From Thermanaerothrix sp034436175 (GTDB lineage: Bacteria; Chloroflexota; Anaerolineae; Anaerolineales; Anaerolineaceae), in NCBI GenBank assembly GCA_964427505.1, contig CAYRUO010000009.1, positions 1 through 64,000 of the forward strand: DNA of 64,000 nucleotides, read 5' to 3'. Below the pieces are notes generated by a model that saw only the letters and a list, made by a program, of their open reading frames with translations, made no database searches and was not told the origin of the DNA. Position 1 is the first letter of the stretch. Each line of letters starts with the position of its first letter. The translations under genes and the position numbers were made by a program. Positions 17,960 through 26,680 of this stretch are shown here, piece after piece.

Positions 17960-18877
17960 TCAACTATAGGTAACTTCCTCAAGTCGGATAACGCGCAGGT
18001 ACGCCAGGATGAGGGCCAAGATCATGATGGCAATAATCACCGCCAGAGCCACACCGTGACCGAGGTTCAAGTTCTTAAAGATCTCGGCATACGCGAACCA
18101 AGAGATCAGCGAGGTGGAATCACCTGGCCCACCTCCGGTTAGCACATAGATCAAATCGAAGACCAGGATGGCGGTAATGGTTTCGTAAATGACCACAATC
18201 AGCAGGATAGGCCGGAGCAAGGGCAGGGTAATATGGCGGAAGATACGCCAAGCACCCCCGCCGTCTATTTTGGCGGCTTCGTACAGTTCATTGGGGATAA
18301 GTTGTAAGCCGGCCAACAAGAAGATGGCCGCCAAGGGCCCTTCTTTCCATATGGCTGCCAGGATCAGGCTCACCTTGGCCAAGTTGGGGTCGGCCAAAAA
18401 GGGGATATATTCCTTGATCAATCCCAGGGCATATAAAATGCCGTTCAAGAGGCCAAATTCGGAGTTTAAAATCCACTTCCAGATCAGGCCAGCGACAACG
18501 GTAGGAATGGCCCAGGGCAGTAGAATGATAACTCTTAGCGCCACGGCGGTTTTAAGTTTGCTGTTCAACAGCGACGCCACCACCAGGCCGAATAATGTCA
18601 CACCGATGACCACGGCGGCGGCATAAAGGGCCGTGTTGATCAATGAATTGCGGAAATAATAACTGGTGATGACTTCGGTGTAATTCGCCAGGCCAACAAA
18701 GGGATGGTCTTTCGGTTTGGTGAGGATGTATTGATAGAAACTGATCCTCACCGCATACAGCACAGGATAAATCGTAAATAACGCAATGACGAGAAACGGA
18801 ACAGATATCGAGATATAGGGGTAAGCCCTATACCACAGGCTGGCTTTTCCTCTCCGGTAAGCGGTTTCTAGACTCAT
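17960..18877 (-). CDS. Sugar ABC transporter permease, MalF type
   Basis: A 305-residue CUT1 permease with six or more membrane segments and the EAA motif LYEAAKIDGGGAWRIFRHIT. The longest frame begins at 18922, inside a perfect stem-loop. The ATG at 18877 has AGGAGAGG at the right distance and gives a normal N-terminus (MSLETAYRR), so it is the chosen start. It pairs with the MalG-type gene downstream and receives substrate from the lipoprotein encoded upstream. Confidence 0.92.
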   Translation of the reverse strand: MSLETAYRRGKASLWYRAYPYISISVPFLVIALFTIYPVLYAVRISFYQYILTKPKDHPFVGLANYTEVITSYYFRNSLINTALYAAAVVIGVTLFGLVVASLLNSKLKTAVALRVIILLPWAIPTVVAGLIWKWILNSEFGLLNGILYALGLIKEYIPFLADPNLAKVSLILAAIWKEGPLAAIFLLAGLQLIPNELYEAAKIDGGGAWRIFRHITLPLLRPILLIVVIYETITAILVFDLIYVLTGGGPGDSTSLISWFAYAEIFKNLNLGHGVALAVIIAIMILALILAYLRVIRLEEVTYS

Positions 18878-18907
18878 CGCCCTCTCCTGTAACTCGTCGG
18901 TTGAGCG

Positions 18908-18938
18908 CCGAGGGCAACGCATGATGCGTTGCCCTCGG
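18908..18938 (-). other. Intercistronic stem-loop between binding-protein and permease genes
   Basis: A perfect 14-bp inverted repeat (CCGAGGGCAACGCA with TGCGTTGCCCTCGG) with a 3-base loop, 16 bases after the binding-protein stop. There is no T-tract, so it more likely protects the binding-protein mRNA 3' end or partly attenuates transcription than fully terminates it. Confidence 0.8.
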
Positions 18939-18954
18939 TTGACTCACGTCTCGG

Positions 18955-20316
18955 TTATTTGCCCTTCAGTTCCAGCCACTTGTTGGCCATGTTGTTCAGC
19001 GCATCCATAATCGGGGTCTGCCCTAAGATGGCCTTGTGGATCTCGGCACGGGCGAAGACATCCCATGCGCCGTACCAGGTCGTCAAGCCTTCTTTGGCAC
19101 GGGCCAACTTGGCCTGCTGTTCGATGGTGGGCACATCACCCCATTTGCTGAAGGCCGCGATCACATCGGGGTCTTGGTAGAGCGGCAGTTGCGCAAAGCC
19201 CAACCCGTTTTCAACCGCCCACCGCTTGACCACGATGTATTGGCCATCCGTCTTCCCACCGAAGTAATCCAGGAACTTGCAGGCCGCGTCAATGTACGCT
19301 TGCCCCTTCTCGACCACGGCGGGGCTCATGGCATAGAAGCGCACATACCCGACCGTTGAATGGCTCTTACCCGGCATGAGGGCAATCTTGAACTGACCCG
19401 CATATTGGCCACTGCCAGGCTTGTTCACTTCCGCCATGTTGTATTGCGGGAAGATAGTGAACGCCGCCTGCCCAGCCTGCATGGCCTTCACCTGGTCAAT
19501 TTCTGCGGTGGTCAGGCTGGCGGGGTTGAAGAGTCCCTCTTTGTAAACCTTGACCAACCACTCCATGATCTGGTACGCCGCACTGCCCTCTTTATTGAAG
19601 ACCGGGTTCAAATCGGCATCAAAGAGGGCGTTAGGGCCTTCATGCTGGCTGAAGACCATTGACGTCCATGCCTCTGGGAATGCGCCTTCCTTCTGTGACC
19701 ATGCCATGAGGATGGGGTACTGCAGTCCCTTTTCTTTCAGGGCCTTGGCCATGGTGTAAACATCGTCCCAGGTCTGCGGGGCTTTGTCGAAACCGGCCTG
19801 CTTCAACAGGGCTTCGTTGTAGACGAAGTCCATAGTATCCGCGTAGTATGAGAGGCCGTATACCTTGCCCTCATAGGTCATGCCTTCCAGCGCATACGGG
19901 GCTAACTCTTTCGAGTATTCCTTCACGTTGGGGCAGTAATCCTCAATGGGGACGATCCAGCCCGCCGAAGCCCATTCTTGCAGCCAGTGATCCGAGCCGT
20001 ACAGCAGGTCCGGGTAGTTGCCGGCAGTGAACGCCGCCACCATGGTGTCGTGGTATTCAAGCCAGGAGTAATCCTTGTGGGTCACCTTGATGTTAGGGTA
20101 GCGCTCCTGGAACTTCTTGATGTTGTCGGCAATGGTTTCCACCCCGTAAGACCAGGTCACAAAGGTGAGTTCAACCGGTTTGGTCTCTCCAGCCGGGGGT
20201 TGCGTTGCGCCACCTGCCGGGGGTTGGGTGGCTGGCGCGGCCGGTTGGCAAGCCACCAGCAGGCTTATGACGGCCAGAATCGCAAACAACTTGAACAATA
20301 CAGCAGATCCTCTCAT
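18955..20316 (-). CDS. Sugar ABC transporter substrate-binding lipoprotein (MalE-like, family 1)
   Basis: A 453-residue exported lipoprotein. It has a signal peptide with lipobox LLVAC (Cys at about 22), a Pro/Gly/Gln-rich linker with the repeat TQPPAG, then the family 1 binding-protein fold (LTFVTWSYGVE, YPDLLYGSDHWLQEWA). It captures a mono- or oligosaccharide for the two permeases downstream. GGAGAGAGGA precedes the ATG. The strong stem-loop after it probably sets a higher level of binding protein than permease. Confidence 0.92.
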   Translation of the reverse strand: MRGSAVLFKLFAILAVISLLVACQPAAPATQPPAGGATQPPAGETKPVELTFVTWSYGVETIADNIKKFQERYPNIKVTHKDYSWLEYHDTMVAAFTAGNYPDLLYGSDHWLQEWASAGWIVPIEDYCPNVKEYSKELAPYALEGMTYEGKVYGLSYYADTMDFVYNEALLKQAGFDKAPQTWDDVYTMAKALKEKGLQYPILMAWSQKEGAFPEAWTSMVFSQHEGPNALFDADLNPVFNKEGSAAYQIMEWLVKVYKEGLFNPASLTTAEIDQVKAMQAGQAAFTIFPQYNMAEVNKPGSGQYAGQFKIALMPGKSHSTVGYVRFYAMSPAVVEKGQAYIDAACKFLDYFGGKTDGQYIVVKRWAVENGLGFAQLPLYQDPDVIAAFSKWGDVPTIEQQAKLARAKEGLTTWYGAWDVFARAEIHKAILGQTPIMDALNNMANKWLELKGK

Positions 20317-20443
20317 GGTCCTCTCTCCTCACTTTCCTTGATGGGATAGGTAGTCTCAACAGGGCACAAAGGTTAGGTGTCGTTTGAAAAGGCTCTTTAT
20401 CCTCCAGACTCCTCCTTTCTTACAGCAAGGGATTTTCAGGCAT

Positions 20444-21640
20444 CTACTTGGAGCGGAAACGATGCCCAAACAACAAGGAATAATTACTGACCAACATCGC
20501 CACCGCTCCCAAGAGGGTGGCATTACTGCCCAGTTTTCCGATTTCCACCTCTGTGCTTTGCGCTAAACGCGAAAGCGAAAATTCCCGCATGGTCTGACGA
20601 ATGACCTCCAGCCACGGTTCACCAAAGCGGGTCATTTCACCCACAAACACGATCTGATGAATATCCAGTGTGCCTACTAAAGCCGCAACGGCTCTCCCCA
20701 TATAATAGGCGGCGTTGAAGACCATTTCCCTGATATCTTCATCCCCCTGCTGATAAGCCTCTACGATTTCATCCAGGGTAATGGGTTCTGCGAAGCGGCG
20801 GGATAGCGCAGGGTTTTCCCGCACTTGCCGCAGGATGGCCTGGGTGCTTGAGACGGTCTCAAGACAGCCGTGGTGACCACACCGGCACTGGGCACCCCCT
20901 TGTGGGAGAACCACAACGTGGCCGATCTCGCCCGCGCCACCCCCATCCCCCTGGAACAACCGCCCGTTGATAATGAGGCCCGAACCGATACCGTACCCGG
21001 CGTTAATCACGATCAGGTTGTCGCCTTTTAGGTTGTATTTGCCATACAGATACTCCCCCATGGCCGCGGCTTGGCTGTCGTTATAGATGAACACCGGTAA
21101 CTCATAGCGCTCGCGCAAGATGTGCGCCAAGGGGTAGTCTTTCCAATCAAAATTGACGGCGTTGATCACCATACCCTCAGCCGTGTTGACCAGGCCGGGG
21201 GTGCCCACCCCTATCCCCACCAGCGGTTGATCGGATGCCTCGACCAACTGGTCGAGCACCTCAAAGATTTGGGTTAACGGCTTAGCGCCGAATCTTTCAG
21301 CCACCGGTGTAGAGACCATCTTCTTGATCTCGCCGCGTAAGTTCACCAGTGCACCCCGAAAATGATCTTGGGCAATATCTAATCCGATAATGTGGCGCGA
21401 ATCTTTGGCTAAACTCAACAGAATGGGTGACTTTCCGCCCGCAGATTCGCCAATTCCAACCTCCAAAGCCAGTCCTTCTTCTAGAATTTCAGCCACAATC
21501 TCCGAGACGGTGGTTCGGGTTAGCCCGGTAATCCGAGAAAGTTCGGCGCGGCTAATAACCTCATGCTCAAAGATGTTTTTAAGCACAAGATTTCGATTGT
21601 GCTCTTTGGTGTGCTGGTGAGTGGCTTTTTTGGAGTGCAC
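20444..21640 (-). CDS. ROK family transcriptional repressor (NagC/XylR type)
   Basis: A 398-residue regulator. The winged helix-turn-helix (ISRAELSRITGLTRTTVSEI) covers residues 28-50, followed by a ROK sugar-sensing domain with the zinc motif CRCGHHGC and ENDSQ-like YNDSQAAAMGE. It starts with GTG. Its promoter carries a perfect palindrome over the transcription start, so it is very probably autoregulated, and as first gene it likely controls the whole operon down to 11026. The ligand is unknown but should be the imported sugar or its product. Confidence 0.9.
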   Translation of the reverse strand: MHSKKATHQHTKEHNRNLVLKNIFEHEVISRAELSRITGLTRTTVSEIVAEILEEGLALEVGIGESAGGKSPILLSLAKDSRHIIGLDIAQDHFRGALVNLRGEIKKMVSTPVAERFGAKPLTQIFEVLDQLVEASDQPLVGIGVGTPGLVNTAEGMVINAVNFDWKDYPLAHILRERYELPVFIYNDSQAAAMGEYLYGKYNLKGDNLIVINAGYGIGSGLIINGRLFQGDGGGAGEIGHVVVLPQGGAQCRCGHHGCLETVSSTQAILRQVRENPALSRRFAEPITLDEIVEAYQQGDEDIREMVFNAAYYMGRAVAALVGTLDIHQIVFVGEMTRFGEPWLEVIRQTMREFSLSRLAQSTEVEIGKLGSNATLLGAVAMLVSNYSLLFGHRFRSK

Positions 21641-21649
21641 TGCCGCCCC

Positions 21650-21674
21650 ATTGTAAGTTTAGTGAACTTACAAT
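21650..21674. promoter_or_regulatory. Palindromic operator of the ROK repressor
   Basis: A perfect 10-bp inverted repeat with a 5-base spacer, ATTGTAAGTT-N5-AACTTACAAT. It begins 4 bases beyond the -10 box (21678-21683, minus strand) and covers the expected transcription start, the ideal place for a repressor. Confidence 0.75.
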
Positions 21675-21677
21675 TCC

Positions 21678-21706
21678 AGTATATACAAATTTTTTGGGAA
21701 AGTCAA
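21678..21706 (-). promoter_or_regulatory. Sigma70-type promoter of the ROK/sugar operon
   Basis: On the minus strand, TTGACT (21701-21706), a 17-base spacer and TATACT (21678-21683). Confidence 0.75.
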
Positions 21707-21766
21707 TAACCTTTCTTGATTTTTCAACGACAAATCAATTGTGCCTGCTTCACCCCGCGCTCACCA

Positions 21767-22102
21767 CTATAGATTCACCCGATCCCCATGGCTGGGGGGA
21801 CAGGATATGACGATGAATTCGAGGTCGGCGTCGGAGGTGTTCATGATCTGGTGCGGCGTCTGCGGGGGAACTTCCACCCCCTGCTGAGCATAGAGCCGGC
21901 AAATTTCACCGTTGATCTCCATGGTCGCTTGGCCCGAGAGAATGAAGAAGAATTGGTGTGAAGCCGCATGCCAATGCCGTATCTCTGAGGTATGCGGCGG
22001 CATCCGTTCCTGGATCACGGTGAACTTTGGTGAGTGTAACAAATACCACCCGTCGCAGTGTTGCCCCCACGTATAATGCTCGGCGTTATCCTTGCTTATC
22101 AT
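21767..22102 (-). CDS. Small cupin-domain protein
   Basis: A 111-residue single-domain cupin. The first cupin motif is HWHAASHQFFFILSG (residues about 43-57, His ligands) and the second is VPPQTPHQIMNT (His near 83). The function of such small cupins is usually unknown; they range from sugar isomerases to sensors. GAGGTAATGG precedes the ATG. It is not closely linked to the ROK operon, which starts 127 bp further left. Confidence 0.8.
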   Translation of the reverse strand: MISKDNAEHYTWGQHCDGWYLLHSPKFTVIQERMPPHTSEIRHWHAASHQFFFILSGQATMEINGEICRLYAQQGVEVPPQTPHQIMNTSDADLEFIVISCPPSHGDRVNL

Positions 22103-22162
22103 CCATTACCTCGAATTTTTTTAGGATTTCCGAACAGCCTGCCGCTGAGGCGCAACCGCTTC

Positions 22163-22713
22163 TTAGACCCGGCACTGCGTCAACGCCGTTTGCGCCCGCG
22201 GAAGGGTGAAGCGGCCCTGAATCCCATTGCGCCGGGCGAGAATGCGCCGGGAGCAGGCGGCGACGTTCTTTGGGCCTCGCGCGAACTCGCGTGCCATGCC
22301 GATCATCCTGATGACTCCAAGCATATCCGCTTTGCGCAGTAACAGCGCCTCGTTGGAGACGGTCGGGCGTGGATCGCGGTAATCATGGGATTCGATGGCT
22401 TTGAGCGGACGCCCTTTCTGATCCTCATTCAGGGCTAGGTGAGGGAGAACCTCGGCCTCGATCACCCGACGCGAACGCACGGCGTGCTCCACATCTTTTG
22501 GGGCGTATTTGGGGGATGCGCCACAATCATGGAGAGACGCCGCCGGTTCGAGGCCTGTGGATCATAGTCAAGATCGCTCCCAATCTCCCGCACCCGTTCG
22601 ATCAGACGTTTGGCGTGGGCGGCTGCCCACGCCTCACCGATCTCCAGGGTCGTTCGAATGATGTCATCGTGGGTAAGGTGAGCCATGTTCTTATTCCTTT
22701 GTTGCTCAATCAT
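22163..22713 (-). pseudogene. Decayed HD-domain phosphohydrolase-like gene
   Basis: Two overlapping frames on the minus strand read as pieces of one protein. The first (22713 to about 22462) gives THDDIIRTTLEIGEAWAAAH and HAKRLIERVREIGSDLDYD. The second (about 22500 to 22163) gives VEHAVRSRRVIEAEVLPH, ALLLRKADMLG and RRNGIQGRFTLPRAQ, typical of the second half of HD-domain proteins. The catalytic HD core is missing between them, and a frame change occurs near 22480. I read it as an internal deletion plus frameshift. No intact function is expected. Confidence 0.55.
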
Positions 22714-22725
22714 GGCTCAAACGAA

Positions 22726-23628
22726 CTACGGGGCCACCCACATGGATTGGATCAAGGCATCTAACTGTTGGAGCGTGGGGGTGAAGGCCTCGGGTGGGGT
22801 GCTATTCAATAAGTCCGTGATAGCGGCATAGTAAGATTGAAAATCCGGGTTGGGAGCATTGAGGTCGGGATAGGCGATCCCCCCGGCAGGGACAGGGGCA
22901 TCCACCGCACTGCTCTCGGCCAAGCGTGGCGCGGTGAGCGGGAAAACGGCCACTATGTACGTATTCCCGTCGTTGGTAAAGCCCTGAAAGTGATAAAACA
23001 ACTCGTAGTTATTGACCGGCGCGGGGTATTGGGCATACTCGGTCACAAAACGGATGCCGCTCCCGTTCTGGAACGAGATTAACTGAATATTCGAAGCAAA
23101 TACCTGCGCAGCGTTGAAGAACGGCACGGTCGGGAGTTGATCAGGGGTCAGCGGAACGACAGCGCTCAAAAGATTGCGCAAGCGGTGCATGCTTTCAAAC
23201 GCCCCCGGCACCAGCGTGGCATATTCTAACGCCGGGTAAAGGTAAATCTGAGGGGAGTGGAATTTACCTTGTAGGACGTAGGTATCGCTCAATGAGATCA
23301 CCCAATGACCGGGGGTCTTCTCCCACACCGGGGCGTCGTCAGAGGTGAGCGGGGCAACCTCGCTCCCGCTGGCGCCGCTGGCAACACCCACCGGGATGTC
23401 CAGCGTCAGGCGACCAATGGTGACCAGGGTGCCAGGCGCTGGTGAGGGTGAGGCAGTTACGGCCGCGGGAACCGCCGGCGTCGGAGAAAGAATGACCGCC
23501 GGTGTAACGGTTGGGGATTCGACCGATGCCGGGGTATTCACGGCAGTGGGGCCAGCATTGACCGAGATACCACATGCCAGCGTCACGCCGGCAAGCACGG
23601 ATAGGACGATCCAGTAGGTTTTCTTCAT
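22726..23628 (-). CDS. Lipoprotein of unknown function
   Basis: A 300-residue predicted lipoprotein: basic start MKKTYW, hydrophobic stretch and lipobox GVTLAC (Cys at about 19). A 50-residue Pro/Thr/Ser-rich linker (repeats like SPTPAVPAAV) leads to a soluble domain of about 220 residues that I do not recognise. The longest frame starts at 23805, but the ATG at 23628 with AAGGAAA upstream gives the signal peptide. It is followed leftward by the decayed HD gene and preceded by the YhfC-like gene. Confidence 0.7.
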   Translation of the reverse strand: MKKTYWIVLSVLAGVTLACGISVNAGPTAVNTPASVESPTVTPAVILSPTPAVPAAVTASPSPAPGTLVTIGRLTLDIPVGVASGASGSEVAPLTSDDAPVWEKTPGHWVISLSDTYVLQGKFHSPQIYLYPALEYATLVPGAFESMHRLRNLLSAVVPLTPDQLPTVPFFNAAQVFASNIQLISFQNGSGIRFVTEYAQYPAPVNNYELFYHFQGFTNDGNTYIVAVFPLTAPRLAESSAVDAPVPAGGIAYPDLNAPNPDFQSYYAAITDLLNSTPPEAFTPTLQQLDALIQSMWVAP

Positions 23629-23734
23629 GGCTGTGTTTCCTTTTCGTTGAGAGGATAGAGGAACAAAGTGAACCTTTTTCTTACCCACAGAGAGGTTTGG
23701 AACGGTTAGGGAAGGGTAAAACCGCCCCTGGTTT

Positions 23735-24931
23735 TCACTCCAAGCGGACCGGAGCGTGCGGTTGGGGATAACGCCGAACGATTTGAAGGGTGCCCCACAA
23801 CCCAATCAACCCTATGAGGGCGACCACGGCTTCAATCGTCCACAGTTTAGCCGGTGTAGCGACCCCCCAGAAGGACGCCAATCCCCCCGGCGCATCGAGC
23901 AGGGTCTTATAGAGCACGGCGAACCAAGCCCACTTGACATCACCGCGGGCGATGGCATAGAAGATCAGCACCGCGGCGAAAATGTGCGCCAAGATCACCG
24001 CCAGGCGCTCCACTAACGGCGCCAATCCCATGATCAATGTTCTATTCTGCGCCAGAGACCCCAAGGTGGGGACGGGCAGGGCATCCGGCGCGAGGATGGC
24101 GACCAGCGCGGTGACCAGTCCGGCGCCGCCCAGAAGGAACGCCTCGAAGGCGCCAAAGCCAATTCCAAAGGTGAGCGCCTGTTCCCGGGTGGCCTGGCCC
24201 CAGCGGCTCTTGCGCAAGACCAGGTAAGCCAGCCCAGCCTCGAAGACCCCCGTCAGGGCGCCGATATAGAGATATGCCACCAGATTGGCAGGTGAGAAGG
24301 CATTCTCATAAGACACTCCCAAGGCACGAAAGACGACCGCGTTGCTCGGGATCGCAAACGCAAATTTGAGCAACACGGTGAACCCCCAGAGGGACGCCCC
24401 TAATCCCAGGTAGCGCCAATCCAGCCACCGCCGTCGCGCGGCAAACACCACGAACACCAGCGCTACCGCAAGCATACCTACGCCGGGGAACAGAATGCCC
24501 ATACCAAGATAGAGGGTGTGCCAGGCCAGGTTATAGGTTACCGCGATGTTTTCGCCGTATACTATCCCAAGTTGGTAGATCCCCGTTGGGGCAGATGAAA
24601 GGTCATACGCGGTGCGGATCGAAAACTCCCCTGCGCCGATCCGGCCCGAATCCCAAACCGTCTGCCCGTCCGGATCGCGTAGTTCAATGCGCAGGAAGCC
24701 ACTGCGCACCTCCCCACTGGTGCGGATCTTAAGGGCTACCCCTTCTTCCCGCATTCCCTCATCCACCGGGATCGAAAAGTAGAATGCTTCGCCGGCCCGG
24801 GTAGAATTCAATTGACCGCCTTCCACGCTGGCCCAGCGTTCAGGCGTCGGCACACGTGAGTGCGGCACGGTGCAGGATGTAAGCAGGATCAGGCCTACAG
24901 CGGTGATAAAGAACGAAAGCCATCGTTTCAT
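23735..24931 (-). CDS. YhfC-type intramembrane glutamic protease homologue with N-terminal lipoprotein domain
   Basis: A 398-residue protein in two parts. Residues 1-130 begin with a lipobox (LILLTSC, Cys at about 20) and form an extracytoplasmic beta-rich domain (RIELRDPDGQTVWDSGRIG). Residues 130-390 have about eight membrane segments and match the YhfC family, related to CPBP proteases: the helix GIGFGAFEAFLLGG carries the Glu, and ERLAVILAHIFAAVL the Glu/Arg and His. The lipid-anchored front domain is unusual for this family. Substrate unknown. Confidence 0.65.
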   Translation of the reverse strand: MKRWLSFFITAVGLILLTSCTVPHSRVPTPERWASVEGGQLNSTRAGEAFYFSIPVDEGMREEGVALKIRTSGEVRSGFLRIELRDPDGQTVWDSGRIGAGEFSIRTAYDLSSAPTGIYQLGIVYGENIAVTYNLAWHTLYLGMGILFPGVGMLAVALVFVVFAARRRWLDWRYLGLGASLWGFTVLLKFAFAIPSNAVVFRALGVSYENAFSPANLVAYLYIGALTGVFEAGLAYLVLRKSRWGQATREQALTFGIGFGAFEAFLLGGAGLVTALVAILAPDALPVPTLGSLAQNRTLIMGLAPLVERLAVILAHIFAAVLIFYAIARGDVKWAWFAVLYKTLLDAPGGLASFWGVATPAKLWTIEAVVALIGLIGLWGTLQIVRRYPQPHAPVRLE

Positions 24932-25082
24932 TTCGTACCCCCCGAAAGAGTGTGTCCCTAAAAATTCGGCAGAGATTTTCCTCGCGATAAGCGAACCGGC
25001 ATTCAGTCCGCAGTTTGCGCACGGACTTTTACCCCCAAGACACTATAAGCCGTCTCATAGTCGCTGGCCTTTCTTGAAAAAC

Positions 25083-25115
25083 AAAAAACCGCACCCAGAC
25101 ATCCATCGAGTGCGG
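25083..25115 (-). terminator. Terminator downstream of the tRNA-Cys remnant
   Basis: On the minus strand, CCGCAC...GTGCGG is followed by TTTTTTGT. It lies 67 bases past the tRNA remnant's 3' end, where a tRNA terminator would be expected. Confidence 0.75.
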
Positions 25116-25179
25116 CGCAGGTTCAGGCAGGGATGGAGCCCCTGTGGTCAAATCAACCCATTGATAAGGTTCAGCAAAG

Positions 25180-25205
25180 AGAGGCGACGGCGGGATTCGA
25201 ACCCG
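25180..25205 (-). repeat. 26-bp direct repeat of the tRNA-Cys 3' end (possible att site, left copy)
   Basis: Identical over 26 bases to 56838-56863, which is the T-arm and 3' acceptor strand of the intact tRNA-Cys gene plus two flanking bases. The identity stops exactly at both ends. Here the rest of the tRNA (anticodon and D arms) is absent. Such truncated tRNA 3' ends are the usual footprint of site-specific integration. Confidence 0.7.
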
Positions 25206-25663
25206 AAGTCCACCTCAACGCTTTATTGTAAATTTTATCACTCAAAGGGCTATATTTGTGGTGGTTTTCGGCCAATTCATTCTCCACCGAGCGTAACAAT
25301 CTAGCGGCGGAACCACATTCCCACCAGCGCCTTTGACATTAGCAAAAATTGCTATATCCCTTGCCCGCTCCCAATCGTTCTTCAAACCATTAGCAGTATG
25401 AAACAAACGTTCAAACGTTTATCAAGGGTCGGGATTAGGGGTCCAGTTGATAATGGTATCCCGGGTAAATAACCTTGTCATTGCTCGCTCCCCATGAGGG
25501 GTGTGGAATGAAACGCACCGCGCGTGTAGTTCTGTTCCTCAATCTTTACCCACCCCGCAAACCGCTCCTGTCACAACTCTCGGCAGGTCATGCCTTCGAG
25601 GACGGCGCGTAGATATCGCAGGGTCGTTTCACATTGGCTGATCTGAACCCAATGCCCTCATTG

Positions 25664-26680
25664 TCATCCCAGAACACGCTCTCCATCAATCCACAACGTC
25701 GGTTGAGGTAGCACAAAATCTTCATGCAGATCCGACTCAACTACGCCCCCCATGTGCGAGTTATCTCCAACCGCAATATGCACGGTGCCTTTAATCTTCT
25801 CGGCTTCGAGGACATTATCCGGCCGTTTGGCGTTGGGGTTAGTGCCGATCCCCAATTCTGCACAGTTGCGACGGTGAGACCGATCTGCATTTGAAAAATC
25901 GAATAATTCGCGGAAATACTCTCCCACCTCACCTCCCCCCTCGACCGAAATCACATGGCCCGCATGAAATGTCAACCTCATATTCTCTTTCAACCCCGGG
26001 TACCAACCCGCCGGCACCACCAATAATCCCTCGGCGGTGCCCTCTACCGGCGCAATGTAGGCTTCACCTCCCGGTAGATTGCCAAATGCGCCTGGTTCAA
26101 GGAGGAGGCCGGTATCTCCCTTTCCCTTCCGTCCCTCAATACTAAAAGACAAATCTGTTCCATAAGGCGTTGTAATGCGAACGGTGTGCCCTCTGGTTAG
26201 AATTTCGGCCAGGGCAAGCGATTCTCTCTGGACTTGAAGATAATCGGTTGCCATCGGCCCATCTGGCGCGAACATCGCGGCGTCCACCCCCGGCATACTG
26301 GCGACCCGTGCTCCACGTTGACACGCGTTTTCCCTTGCGCGGGTGTGGGAGAGGGAATGCGTGGTCATCAACACCAAGACATCATGGTTAAGGAACCGCC
26401 GAGCCGTTGCCTCATCTGGCTCGCGCCCACTCTGGCCGGTCTGTTCGAAGCAAATCAAATCCAGGGCCAGCGTCGGAAATGCCTCACACATCATTTGGTA
26501 AATGGCGCGGGTCATCCGCGCACGGTTAAGCATATCCTCCAGCACTTCGCCGGGCAACGTTTCCCAATCACCCGGCGTGGGCACATCGGTTACAAATGCG
26601 ACGCGTTCGCCCTCGCGAGCGCCCAGATTGACGTTTAGCATATTAATCGCAGCCTGACGGAGATGCTCAAACTCTTTCAT
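25664..26680 (-). CDS. M29 family metallo-aminopeptidase
   Basis: A 338-residue protein of the thermophilic aminopeptidase (AmpT/AmpII, M29) type, which cleaves N-terminal residues from peptides with two metal ions. Family-type ligand regions are visible: GGEAYIAPVEG (Glu), CAELGIGTNPNA (Glu), GTVHIAVGDNSH (His) and SDLHEDF (His and Asp). It is shorter than the usual 400 residues at the N-terminus. Its start overlaps the DUF917 stop by 4 bases (ATGA), so it is the last gene of the peptide-import operon and probably trims imported material. Confidence 0.82.
   Translation of the reverse strand: MKEFEHLRQAAINMLNVNLGAREGERVAFVTDVPTPGDWETLPGEVLEDMLNRARMTRAIYQMMCEAFPTLALDLICFEQTGQSGREPDEATARRFLNHDVLVLMTTHSLSHTRARENACQRGARVASMPGVDAAMFAPDGPMATDYLQVQRESLALAEILTRGHTVRITTPYGTDLSFSIEGRKGKGDTGLLLEPGAFGNLPGGEAYIAPVEGTAEGLLVVPAGWYPGLKENMRLTFHAGHVISVEGGGEVGEYFRELFDFSNADRSHRRNCAELGIGTNPNAKRPDNVLEAEKIKGTVHIAVGDNSHMGGVVESDLHEDFVLPQPTLWIDGERVLG

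Larger units (their letters stand above)
24932..25663. other. Gene-poor stretch containing a tRNA remnant and its terminator
   Basis: About 730 bp with no convincing gene. It holds a minus-strand terminator (25083-25115) and a 26-bp tRNA-Cys 3' fragment (25180-25205). Bases 25206-25663 contain only short or spurious frames, plus a small palindrome (AAACGTTCAAACGTTT near 25407). I see no integrase remnant I can defend. Confidence 0.6.

Noticed and set aside
24870..25304. Plus-strand frame of 144 codons across the tRNA remnant
   Set aside because: It runs antisense through the tRNA fragment and terminator, giving the well-known spurious RRRDSNP-type translation; no ribosome site and no family resemblance.
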